Positions 39,735 through 52,700 of a DNA stretch of 64,000 nucleotides are shown piece after piece (within the stretch, counting starts at the first letter, position 1; the number at the start of each line of letters is the position of its first letter). A program made the translations under genes and the position numbers. The notes under the pieces were generated by a model. That model had not been told where the DNA came from. It saw only the letters and a list, made by a program, of their open reading frames with translations, and did no database searches. The DNA is from Diploscapter coronatus (Eukaryota > Nematoda > Chromadorea > Rhabditida > Rhabditidae), in NCBI GenBank assembly GCA_964036155.1, contig OZ038422.1:54211201-54275200 (forward strand). The letters run 5' to 3'.

Positions 39735-41627
39735 ATGGTCTATATCGGCATCGATTTGGGAACGACATATTCATGCGTTGCTATCGTTGAAAATGGAAAA
39801 CCTAGAATCATTTTCAATGAAGAAGGTAAATCAATTATGAAACTCCTACAATTCTTTCCATTGTAATTTATGTTCAGGCAACAATTTTACACCATCGATT
39901 GTGTCATATGGGGATAATAACGAAATATTAGTTGGTAATCATGCACTCAACTATCCTGATCTCTCACGAGTTTTATACGGTTTGTATTCTTTAGTTCGTA
40001 ATCCGAGAGGCGAGAAGTGGTGTAGCTATTTTTGGCAACTAGTATTTGACGAAATGCTTTCTATCAAGAAACTCAGTATTTCTATTGAAAATATGAGAGA
40101 CATTCAATAAGCTGACAGAAAATCATTCTGTCATTCCATTCTTTACTAACCACCCTATTTTGTGTCAAAAAGTGAAATAGCATTCGAAAAGAAGAGACTG
40201 GCCTGAAATCATTCTTTCCCTTTTCGACCTCCTTGATTTCGAACTCAATAATGTCCAAAGTGCTACCTTATTTTTCGGATTGGTTTTGTAGATTCAAAGA
40301 GACTTCTCGGCTGGGAATTTATGTACCGTTTACCGATTGCCGAGAATCGCTTACTATGGACATTCGATTTGGATACAAGAAATGTGTTGCATTAATTTTT
40401 CATTATAACGAAATAGTATTTTAGGAATCAGTAGGCTATGTCCTGAATAGAGGCACTGCGGAAGAGCGATTTATTTTGCCAGAAGAGGTGTCAGCTGATA
40501 TTCTACGAAAACTTAAATTAATCGCAGAAGTTCGATATTTAAATAATACCTATTTGGCAATTTAACACTTATTTCTTAGACTTACAAGGGAGAACCAATA
40601 ACAGGGGCTGTTGTCGCGATTCCGGCCTTTTTTCAGACAACTCAAATAGAGACTACGAAAAGAGCTGTTCAAATGGCTGGACTCGAGTTAAAGATGCTAG
40701 TTAAAGAGCCCACAGCTGCTGCAATCGCGTACAATGAAGACAAGAAGTTAGAGAATTCAAACATAATGATGTTCGACTTCGGCGGAGGTAGGTGCATAAT
40801 CATCATTTGGAAACAAGCAATCGAACAGCTGTATCAGTGAGCTTTCAGGCACACTTGACATTAACATCTGTAAAATTGAAAACGGAAAACTCGCTATAAA
40901 AGCAGTTCATGGAGACGACCATTTAGGTAAGATCACATTTAATATTCTTTTCATAATATACCTGAATTTGCATTTTAATAGGTGGCCAGGATTTCGATGG
41001 AATAATTATGAGTTATGCGTTACAAGAATATAAAACGACATCGACTTATGATATTCTTGAAAATAAGCGTTTGGCTAAACAGCTAAGGACCGAGTGCAGA
41101 AAGGCAAAAGAGGCGCTCTCCTTCGATACTCCTTCTTATGATATTCATGTTAGCGTTATTAAAAATAATCGAAGTAGCGAATTATGAAATTTAGTTGGAC
41201 ATCGGTTCATATGACCATTTGGATTTACATGTAGAATTAACGAAGATAAAGTTTAATGAATTATGCGAGGAGCTTTACACAAGAACAGTCAAGCTAATTG
41301 ATGATACGCTTAAAATGGCTAACCTCAGGACAGATGACATCGATCACGTAGTAAATAATCACGAAGAACCCTTCCATTCTGCTCGGAAATATCTTCTTTA
41401 AATTATTTATTCAGATAATGGTTGGCGGATCCACAAGGATTCCTGCGATAGGGGATATTTTAAAAGTGAAATTCGGACAGAAGAAATTAAAATTCAATAT
41501 CAACCCTGATGAAGCCGTCGTACTTGGGGCAGCTATTTTGGCTGATGCTATTGAAGTAGAAATTACTATACTGCGAATATTTAAACAAAATATTCTAGAA
41601 GAAGAAAAAGCAAATTCCACTGATTAA
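39735..41627 (+). CDS. Hsp70 ATPase-domain-only protein
   Basis: Nine exons (39735-39825, 39878-39979, 40292-40383, 40425-40529, 40580-40787, 40849-40926, 40982-41148, 41195-41350, 41415-41627) give 403 residues. The nucleotide-binding domain is complete in outline: [87 protein letters not shown] and [15 protein letters not shown]. It stops just where the substrate-binding domain should begin, so as drawn it cannot hold clients like a normal Hsp70. NEDKK replaces the usual loop, and the TxxQ phosphate loop reads FFQTTQIE. The ATG directly follows TTAG. The stop lies 7 bp before a kelch ATG; a 115-nt intron (41556-41670) would instead join the two in frame. Confidence 0.82.
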
Positions 41628-41634
41628 CAATACA

Positions 41635-42907
41635 ATGACTGAATTATCCTGGAATATCGATGCTTTGCAGATTGGCGGAGATAATTCACTCAATAACTCA
41701 CATAAAGTTGTATTTTATTGTAAGAAATTATATTGAAAGCTAAGTAAGAGACTTTGAAACTATTCGTAATAATTTAGTTTATTATCAAAATAATGGTAAA
41801 GATGAAGGGAAAATATGCTTGTTTAATTCATATGCCTGCTCAGTAGAAGAGATCGCAAAATTTCACAATTATTATGTGCCATATGAAGTAGCAACTACGC
41901 AGAATAAAGTAAATTCTTATGTTCGTTATTTTGAATAATTTCTCAAATTTAAGATTTTCGGAATTAATAAGGAAAAGAAATCATTTGAAATATTTGACTT
42001 GAATACCCGACAATTTTCAAGAGGTCTGCTCAACAAATCCATGAATGATCGATTCAAAGAAGTTTTCAGGTCCAGATCCTCTTGAATGGCGTAAGGCTGT
42101 ATCTATAGCTTATTTCAAAGACAAATTGTATTATTTGGGTGGAGGAGATCCTAAAACATGGATATGGAAAAATACGAATCGAGTTAATGTAAGAAGATCG
42201 AATGAAAATCGATGGAATAATTTATTCAGGTTTTAATAGATGAAAAATGGCAAACAGGACCTGCTTTTCCTCTTCCAATTAGATGTGCTCGAACAATAAC
42301 ATGCGATGAAATTTTATACGGTCACATTATAACATACTCATTATTATAATTATGGATATTCAGTCATTGATGGAAAAAATAGCCGAAAGATATATCGATT
42401 ATCAGACGATGAACGGGAATGGATTGAAATTGGAAAAATTTCCGAAAAAAGAGATTCATACGGAGTTGCATCACTAAATGGAAGAATTTACATAACTGGA
42501 GGATTTAAGTCGTTAATTTTGTATAATAAATAATATGTCATTATATATTTAGTTCTTTTATGAGACCAATGAAATACTGTCTGTGTGTCGATCCCTCAGC
42601 TCCAGTTGACAGTCGAATTTCTCGAATCGCTGATATGAATTATTTAAGGCACGGTCATTCGCTCATTGTTGCAGATGAAAAATTGTATGCAATCGGAGGG
42701 TGAGCTGAGATTTTGCATATCTCTATTCGAAATATTTGTTAACTTAGATTTCAAAGTACTGAGGAAAGAAGTGATGGTTTACACTATGTAGTAAATTTCT
42801 GTGACGCTATTGAAGAATACGACCCACAAACGGATAATTGGCGACAAATGGGAAAATTGAAAAATTTGCCTGCGACTAGAGAAAGTGCTAAAAAGAAAAC
42901 GCACTAA
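41635..42907 (+). CDS. Kelch-repeat protein, possibly the C-terminal half of an Hsp70-kelch fusion
   Basis: Eight exons (41635-41719, 41778-41908, 41954-42023, 42070-42188, 42230-42320, 42364-42508, 42553-42699, 42748-42907) join in frame to 315 residues. Kelch blades are marked by QIGGDNS, KLYYLGGGDP, RIYITGGF and KLYAIGGF, each followed after 10-20 residues by a Trp/Tyr strand (EWRKA, EKWQTGP, EWIEIG, NWRQMGK). Kelch propellers bind partner proteins, often as ubiquitin-ligase adaptors. There is no BTB or BACK domain, and no F-box. With the ATG 7 bp after the Hsp70 stop, the options are dicistronic expression or removal of 41556-41670 to give one 683-residue protein. AATAAA is at 43143. Confidence 0.82.
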
Positions 42908-45900
42908 TCGTACTATCAAGGATAACTGCCTTCTCAGCTGAATACATATTCGAATAGCCGAATTTATATACGCGACTATAATACAGTGATAAGATTCTTC
43001 TCTCTGAAGAGAAGAGAACTTTTAGTTTGATATCCCATTTTTACTAGTTATTTACTATGTTCAAATTGCAGAAAATTTTGTATTAGGTATTAGTTGTAAA
43101 TTAGAACGACTTTCATGTTTGGAGTATTTTTCAGTCGTCAGCAATAAAATAAAGTTTGTTGATATGATTAACATTAATTTCATCTAAAATTATTCTTTCA
43201 ATAAAAATCGTGGAGTAATAATTATTCAATGAACATGATACAGGCAATTCTCGAAGACATCCAAAAGTGATGAGGAATAATTGTAACTCAAATAAAATAT
43301 TCTCTAAAATATTTTATTAAAAAATTCCGTAACCAAATTCAATATTTATTTTATAGTAATTTCAAAGTCAAATTTTGAAAATATATACCAGAAATAGTTA
43401 ATCGATTTCTTGTGAACAGTTATTGTTGACACTCCGCACTCAATTTGATTACACGCCTTATGAGTGCATTTTTATCCCAACATGTGATACATAATTTTGA
43501 AGCCATTATATAGGAGCACAATCGTATTGCTTTAGTTTTTTTTTTTTTAATTTTCAATTAAAATTTTTTAATTTTAAATGAAAAACTTTAAAAAAATCGA
43601 TTTCATGTTAATTTCGGCCATTTTTGAAATCTTCATAGTCGATTTGAGCAGTTTACCCGAGAATCTGATCTTGAAATTAAAATTTAAAAATTAGTTTTCC
43701 TTGAAAAACGCTTACTAAATTATATAGTAGAGGTAATAATAGAGCTAGATATCCGAGTTCATAATAAAGTCTCCTTTCACGTGAAATGAACCTCGCGTGA
43801 ACTAAAGTGAACTAAAAGTTCGTGCGGGAAAAGGGAGTTAGTACGATCCCTGATTTCAGTTCTGAAAAATCGTTAGCCTGATTTTCAATTTTGATCCCGG
43901 TGTTGAAAAAAATAAGATTGAAACTTTCGATTTCGATTTTTGAAAAGTTTGACTTTCATCCATCTCTGATCTTTATTTGCATATCTCCTCCTGCTCTATC
44001 TCTTCCTAATCACATCCCTTATCTCTCTTCTCTCTATCTTCCCTCTTTGCACTTCTCATCTCTAGTTGCGCATTCCTGTGTAACACTGCACTCGGCAGTC
44101 CGGCAGTCTCCAGTGTCGGTTTCGAGCCATAAACATTCTCCTCCTGCCTTCTTCTTTTCCTCCTCTCCTTCTGTTTCTGCTTCTGCTGCCATTGGATTTT
44201 ATCTACAGGGTGTTGATTCATTTATAATTTTAGTACTTGTTTTTGCTCTTAAATTTCCCTAATAATTATTTTTGAAAATGATCAACGGGATCTAATTCTC
44301 GGCAGCGGGAGAAATGTGAAGATGTATGGTTTCATCCACTTTCCACTTATGGATAGACTTGGGCATACCGGTGGCAGTCCCTTTTCTGACTTAGCCACAG
44401 ATAAATTCAAGAAATTATAATTGTTATATTTTTGACTTCTCCATATCAAAATTGACTGATGCATAGGAACCAATCCGATTTTATCAACCGATAAGAAAAA
44501 TTATGGGGTTTGATTTGTGGGAGATCAAAAATTTTGTTTGCAAATGTGAAAAGTTGTCATGTATCAAGTAAGATAAATTGTTAGGCATAGCGAAAGCTTA
44601 GGTAATTCGGGTCGAAATAATTGAAATTATTAATTACTATTATGCTACAATAAATTTCAAAATATTTTAGAGACATCAAAATAGACAATTTTCACGCCAT
44701 ATTTTGGAATCCTTCAGAAAGTGTTCCAAAGATTATGAAAAAATTCAATAAATTGCAAAAATTTTCTGGGAAATATTCTCTGATAAATATTCCATAAATT
44801 TATGCCAAAAAAATTCAATAAAATATTTAAAAAATATTCCTTTTCTACTATTTTGAAAAGTTGTTGCCCGAACTTATTTTGCACCCTGTACAGATCGACA
44901 TTCATTTTTTTCTCATCGATTAGGAAATCCTTACACATCCATAGTCGATGCAACATACCTTTCGGGTATATCTGACTCATCCACACGTTGTGTGCAGCCT
45001 TCTGCCCTCTGCTGACCTTTTTCTTATGTTTGTTTAACTTATTGTTAGTCTGTTCTGCCTTCTCCTGCATCTTCTCTTTCTGTTCTTCTGTTTCCCTGTT
45101 CTGTAGAGATACTCGATGCTTTTCTACCTCGCATTCCCTCGCTACCCTGTTGCCTTGTTGCTGCGTTAATTTGCATTCCAAGCAAATGTTCCTAACACAT
45201 ATCGATCGCTTATTCTATCTTCCGACATATTTAATTTAATATCACAAATCTCAATCTCAATGTATCTTCACGAATTCTCGATCGATCACACTTTTGTTGC
45301 TTGAAATCTATGATCAGATTTAATCATTCATTCTCATCCAAATATGTTGAGATGAATTTTTTATTCTGTTAGATCTCGCCTCGAAGATCATGCAGCTGAT
45401 CAGTATCATGGCTTTTCCATCCTCAAATTTCATAATGTTGTCTATCCTCTGTCAGTTTCACTTCATTTTGTGTTATTTTGCTGACAGCTGGTTTGAATTC
45501 CCCCGTTGTCTCGTTTTTGTGCGTTAAGTTCATTCTCTCCAATTGCTCGTCATTTGATTTTACGATTTTTTCTCGAATCTCTCATGTGTTATTTCGAATT
45601 TCGAAGATTTGACTGAACTTCATCGCTAACTAATAACAACTGAAAGATAGCAAAGAAATATTGACTGACTAATTGAAAGGGAATAAGTGACAATATGTCA
45701 ACGAAGCAAACAATTAGTGGGGGATGCTCATGCAAACAGTTGATTTTTCCGTCTCATCAGGTTCTGTGCTACTCATTTTCAATTTTCCTTTCGCATTTTT
45801 GCATTTCTTTTTACCCTCTGCGGCGCATCGTTTTGCATTGTGCACTGACCAGTCTGCTTTTCTTTCTTCTCCCAATTTGTCTTCTTCTTTCGCCGTCAAG

Positions 45901-46795
45901 TGCAAATTTCATAAGTCTCAGACCATATTACGCATCCTGCATTCAGTCGCACGTGATTGTTTGATTGCGTAAACTCATTTATCAATTCGAAGAAGCGGAA
46001 GTCGTCCACTCACTTTGCCATTTTCTCAATTTCTATTTCCACCTAATCATTTTCCGATCCGATTAGAGATCGTTTCCGGAAGCAATTTCCGGCTCCACGT
46101 GCCTCGGTCATTTTTCGCAACGCACTGATAAACGTGTTTATTTTATTTACGATCCCACGCGACAGCAGCTGATTCAGAGGCGAATCAGAGCCATAAGGGA
46201 GGGAATCAGTCAATTCCCCTATCACTCGGCCTCTATTTTCCCGCACCAAGCATCGACGTGATTGATAATTAACACGGGCACGACCGTGTGTAGTTTCCCC
46301 TCTGCTCCATCCCCAATTCCCCCCTCTGTTCATCATCTCGAAAACAAAGTCATTCATTTTGAGCCACTTTTTATTGGCAAAGCTATCGCTATTACTACTT
46401 ACTCAGAGTGTAAAGAAATTGTTGAAAATTGCCAACTGAGAACGCTCCTAAAATATCAGGAAGAAGAGATCAAAACAAAGGAGGAATGGAGAGAATTGTT
46501 GTGTAAGACGAGGCTGTCCGTTACTCACAGACAAAGCGCAAGGCGCAGAGGGAAAAAACGGCTTGTCCTCTGACTTTTTGCCAGCATTCAGCAATCTGCA
46601 TTTCTCCAGCTCCGCCCTTTTTGTATCTGCCCCTCCCCTCTCCTCCCTTCCCTTTCTGCCAGCCACCCTCCGTCCGACTCTCCCTGCCTTTGATCGTCAC
46701 GATTGACCATTAGCAATCCAGCCAGCCAATCGATATTCACAGAGCTATTAACCATTCCACTGCTATCGACTATTCACATTCGAATTCCCCCCAAA
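42908..46795. other. Intergenic region upstream of the SH2-domain gene
   Basis: Only pyrimidine-rich stretches (for example 43980-44180, 44990-45180, 45720-45960) and A+T-rich DNA. The 155-codon minus-strand frame at 44714-45181 lies across one of these and looks fortuitous. The promoter of the next gene is expected here, but no TATA box at a convincing distance was recognised. Confidence 0.5.
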
Positions 46796-49700
46796 ATGTC
46801 CCTGGATAGAGAGCAACCGACTCCGAAACCACGAACACTTCTGGAAGGGAGCAGCAGCAGCAGCAGCAGATCGACATTCTTCCCGCAAGAAGGCCCCACT
46901 CCCCTGCCCCTTCCCAGGACCAAGCTGGTCCTGGCTGCCTCTGTCGAGAGGGACATCGCCAGCAGCAGCTACCTGCTCAAATGTCTCTGTAAAGAGGATG
47001 ACCCCTCCAAGACCGTGGTCAAACTCAGAGCAAAGTCCGAACAAACCACGGTCAATCAACCATATCTGAAGATCAAGGATAGGGAAGGACCGAATGATGA
47101 AAGAATTGCTAATTGCAATGATGAGTCAGTACAAATCGAGGACGAGAAGGAAGAAAAAGCAGAGGATGAAGAGATATTCAAAGAAGCAGAGGAATCGAAG
47201 GAGAGTTTTGTGAAAGAAGAAGAAACTGTACAAGTGAAGTTGACAGAGGTGAGACCGACAACAAGACTCCACTTTATTGTGCTTTTGTGCTTTCACTGAA
47301 CAAATAAGTTTTATTTTGTTCAGTTCGAACAGGACTTCATTGAGTTGTAAATTGTCGATACTTTTATTTGCCTCTTATTTGAAGGGCGCAAGTGGTTTTT
47401 TGAAAATTATATTCAAGCTACAACCCCATATAACTGGACTCGGCATATTTTAAGGGGCTCAGATCTGTTTTTTATTCGTTTCATGACAATGCTTCTATCG
47501 AAAGTTAAGCTATTTGCATTATCGCGAGTTTGTCAACTTTCATCGATCTTGTACTCGGGTGTGTTTCGGCAAGGTTTCTGCTTTTCTCGGTTCAAAATAT
47601 CCGTGCTAGACTAGATTTCAATAAATTACCTGCGTGGGGATTTCAAGGGTGTCGAATAAATCACGAGAAAATCAGTAAAAACATCGAAAAATGGCCCGAT
47701 TCAAAGTTTTCAAGTTCGAATTTGACCCGCTTTTACAGTGTTTCGAGGGTTAGTCATGGAAGGAAAAATGCTCTCCGAGAAATTTTGTCTGGGGTCACGG
47801 TCACTTAGCGTCATTTTTTAACGAAAAGTTGTAAACTATAGTCCAGGATCACATTGGCGAAATTCCCTTAATAAATTTCGTCTCAAAATGGGGAAGACTT
47901 GCGACCTCTACTCTGCTTCTCTGAAAACATCAATCGTTGACAAACTTTCAATTACTAACCCAATCTGATTCATCATCGTCTTTGCTAAATATTGCGAATT
48001 ATTTTCAGCTACTCATATTTTCGAAAGATTCCCCAATCTGTGCAAAGTGTCTATTTGTGCAATGACAACTTCTGATATGATCATTCTTATCATGAATTTT
48101 TGGATATTATCGTTGGTACGTGCCATAGTGTCAAAAAGTCACAGAAAAGTTCTTCAACTTTGCACATATGCGCTAAATTAGACGATTAAATTTTAGAAAA
48201 AAGGAAGAGCAATGCGTACCTTTGCCGTAAAGTTGGCGTAGCCGGTTGAAAATTCGCATTTTCATCATATTCCTTTCGTTTGTATTTCGAATGTTTCGTG
48301 ATTACCAGGACCACACTATTATACGCATCAGGGATGTAAGAAATATATTTCGTTTCGTTTCGAAAAGTATCATTTCGGTTCTTTTCTGGAGACATTTAGT
48401 TTCGGTTGTACGAAATGGTCGTTCCGTTTTGAATTTTGGATTTCAGTCTTTGTAAATTTTCATTTCGCACATCCTGATATGCACTTTATTAGTGAATTTT
48501 TTTTATCGAAGATCAGCTCAAAATATACGCAAAATGAACATTTTCCGAATGAGAAATCTTCTCCGTAACAAGACATCGTCAAGCGTCAGCATCAAATTTT
48601 GAAATTTCAGACCAAAGTTTCGCCACTTTCTCCTGAGCAGCAATTGAAAGAAGCTGGAAACAAACTAGCGGCGGCGGACGAGCGATTCAGGAAGGCGAGA
48701 AGGAAGACGCGGTCGGACTCGATGCCTGGGCGGATGAATGCACACGGCTCTGGCAGGGCTTACAGACAGAGCTTTGCTGCGGGAGCCAGCAGTGGATGTC
48801 AGGCAAGGATTGAGAGACAGCTCAGCAACAGACCCAAGAGCGCCTATCTGCCTGATACGAGGTATTTTATTACCACTTTTTTTTTTAACAAACGAACCTT
48901 AATAAAATTTTCTAACCTTGATGGGGTTTTACGTTTGTAATACATTCTATGCAGATGCTAGATACGTAATCTACGACTATTTGAAGGGATAATTAAAAGA
49001 TTGTAGATCTTTCGAAAAATTTGGAAAGTTCGAAGATTTTTTGCTAAAATTATTTCGGAAAGGAATCGAAAACTGAATTAAATTTAACCATGACCAGGAA
49101 TCGGCATTCTATACGCCCTTAAGAACATTTTATGTTTTTAATTAATTCTTTTAGGATTTAGTGTTTTTATTACTTGTACTTAGCATTTTATTGAAAAATA
49201 GTGGGCTCATTTAATCAAAACGTTTTCGTTTAAATGAAAATCGGCTTATTCATTCCTTTTCAGAGCTGTAACTTCAAGTCCTGAAGATGGAAATCGTTCC
49301 TTCTACGAGAATGCAGGCAGACAGTCAGTTTTAACGTTTTTTTTTGTTTGCATTTTCATGAATATCGTTTTCGTACTCATGCTGAGATCCAGTTCGAATT
49401 CAATCTAAATCTGAGATCTCCCAATTCCTTTGTCATTTCCACTCTTAACTCTGTTGCTTTATTATTTTCTTGCACTATGCGCAAATTGCGTTTATATTTT
49501 TCGATATACAACAACAAAGCAAAATGACCGGCAAAAATGAATATGTTCGAGGAGAGGCGAAGTGAAAGAGAACTCTGAGAGTTTATGAGAAAGAAGATGC
49601 GATGTTCTGCAATGCGATGCGCAATGCGTAATGATTGTGAGTGTGTGTATGTGTATGTGTGTGAAAGCTATGACAAACCGACTGGACACAGAAAGAACGA

Positions 49701-52700
49701 TGCAAAAATCTCGAATCGATTGTGAAGAACTCCTCAGCGCACTATTGCAAAACATAGAAAAACCATGAAATCTTAGAATTCCCTTTGAAATTTTATTTTC
49801 TCGCGCTATGCAAAAACATTACAAATAAGCAAAAACTTTCTCATTCACTCAGCGCGCGCGAAATTTTGCGCATTCCACAGAGCGTGAGGTGAAAAACCTG
49901 TTGAACGGAATGGGTCCATTTCTTTTTACTAGAAGTTTTATCAAAGTGGCCCATTAAAACTCGGTCTAATCTAATTCCCACATTCTCATTTATTGATTTA
50001 ATAGAATTCTTCGCGTAACCATTGTCGTTTTTTAAATGTGATTTTCCCACAATAACGGCCCGCTTATACGACCTCTGTGCCATCATTATTCCAACGCTCA
50101 TTTTTCATTTTTGTGTTCCTAACTTTGATCGGCTGACCGCAGCGGGCAAAAAATGAGCAAAAAAGCGGAGAACTGCAGGCGATTGCTGCAGAGTCGAAAA
50201 TGAGAAATGAGAAAATGAGAACGAGGTTGTGAGTGGAAAGAAAGAACGAAGAAAAGACTGACAGATGAGGAGGGAAGAAAAGGGGCAAGGGGCAGAGGGT
50301 GGCATTGAAAAGCATTTCGCAGATGAAGATGAAATGAAACTGTGAGGGAAGATGGGATCCATTTGACCAGTCAGAAATTAGGAAAGTTAGCCTCCTCCAT
50401 TTAAACCATTAGAATATTCGTGAATAGTCGCATTTTCTGAATGAAGTCTCCTGCACTAAAGTGTAAAAGAGGATTTGTTACGGTCATCGATCATCTGGGA
50501 TTTTCGTAGTTTTAGAGTTATTCGAAAACAAAAACAAGAATGAGAATTTGAGAAAATGCTAAATGTGTATGTGTGTTTTTATGAACTTTACATGAAAAAA
50601 GTACAACGGGTCTGGCTCAAAATTGATAGAAAACTCAATTCGAATATATGATAACAAATATCAGATTGAAAAATTCTAGAGATCCCGAATAACCATATTT
50701 TTACTCCGAATTTTCCTTTCCTGCTACAATAAATAGTGGCATTGCCAATTCTCTCTTCTCAATGTACTCAAATTTTTATTTTTGTCAGTGTATTGAGAAG
50801 TAAAAAGGTCAAATTTGGAATCAAATTGTGTGGGTTATTTGAGACCTCTAGTGTTTTTCAACATGATTATCGCTATCAGCATGTCCGAATTGACTTTTCT
50901 ATCAATCCTAAGAAGGATCTGTTGCATACGCACAATTTATTTTTCTTGACACACTTACACTCTGCATTATCAACACGAAAATATTTAAGTTTAGTACCTT
51001 AAAATATGCATTAGATAGTAAGAACGATATATTTCTAAAGTATGATATTTTTCACTTTTGATTTAGTCTATCGATGTATGTAATTTTATTTCGTCAGATC
51101 ATGATTATGAGATTTTCCACAGACTCGAATCTGAATATAAGTCATTTCTAAATAGTTTCAATTTTTAATCTTTAATTTTTCACCTGAACTGAAAAGTTCA
51201 CGAATGTTCTAAATAATTAATTAAAAATCGCGGAAAATCAAAAGATCAAATTTATTTCTTGCGAAAGGTACAAATCATTTTATAATGGCAGATTGATTGC
51301 TACATGATATTCATCAAATTAGAACCTTCTTTATTTGATTATTTCTTTAATAATGATGTCGTGGTGCAAGATTTTCAAATTTCTACTCTCCTAGGAAAAT
51401 TTCGTATTATGTAACGAAGTTTCGGGAAAAGAACATTCCTCCCCCGGCATCCCTGTTTGTCATTAGCATTTCAGAAGAAAATGCCTTATCAACTAATACC
51501 TATAATTCTTTTCAAATCCTCGACAAGGTAAATATTTATGTTCCGCTTCCGATAGATATTCATAATTAGCAGTACTGCTCTCGAGTTTTGCAAACAGTGA
51601 TAGTGCTTCAACAGTTCTGTAGTCGTATGCATATAGGGAAGACAGAAGAAGAGGGGACATGATCTTCGTCTGTATTTGCAGAGAGCATTCTGCTGGTCGC
51701 GAGAAGCTGCCTTATAAGGGGAGAGAATCGAGGAATAGAGACGAGTAGGTGAAAATAGCGCAAAGAAAGTGGGAAGCAGAAGAGATTGGCGGTTTTGCGT
51801 TCTTCGCATTGTCCATTCACATTCACAATTCGAACTCTATCTCTCTATCTCGCATGAGAACGAGACTTTCCTCAGCAGCTGCAGTCTCTCACTGACTGCT
51901 TTCGCTGACTACAGATCCACTTTCTTCCTCTTATCAATGATCTTTTTCTTCAGAATCAGCCCAGAAGCCGAGGAGTCTTCCATTTGCGTTCAGGTCGAAG
52001 ATATTACCACTGCAGGTAGGTTGATTTTTTAATATCGATTTTTGCATTGATCTTATGATACTAGAAATTTTTTACATTTCCAAAAATCTCATTTTTTTAC
52101 TTCTGTAAAATTTCCTCCCGAATCTCGTTTTTTCACAATCCGCTATTCACTGCTTGACATCCGTTCCGCTAATTGACAGTTTATGTTTCTCGAGGATTTT
52201 GCCTGCCCCTTTTCCGGTTAATGTCCAGTCGCGCCTTGTGTCGAGCCTAGCCATGCAAGTAGCGGGTATTGTCTCCTTGTCTCCCCTCTGTCATTTTCAA
52301 CTCCCTCTTTCAATCCTCATTTTCCCCTCTATTCCCTTCCCATTACCGCTCTTCACTCGCATTCTCCATCCCCATTCCATCCCCGAGAGAGGTTTCCGAT
52401 AATAACTGGGCTGTGGCCGCTAGCCGTGCTGCATGACTGCTGACTGCTGACTGTATGACCAATTTGACGATCCTCGGATCCTTCATCAAGCATTTTCCTC
52501 TCTCTCCCATCCTCCATTCTCTCGCCTCTTCTCGCTCTTTCTGACAGACACATTCTCACTTCGCTGCTGCCTCAGCCACACTAGTCAACCAAGGTAGATT
52601 TACTACGGAGATCACCATTTTTTTCCCTGGTTCAGTTAATTTCATTCGTTTGTTATTTGATTAAATTAGCGACTTCATTGAAAGTTCTTTTTTTGTTGTT

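Noticed and set aside
44714..45181. 155-codon minus-strand open frame with Glu/Gln/Lys-rich start
   Set aside because: It is the complement of a pyrimidine-rich block; the first half is low complexity, the second half A+T-rich, with no splice context or family resemblance.
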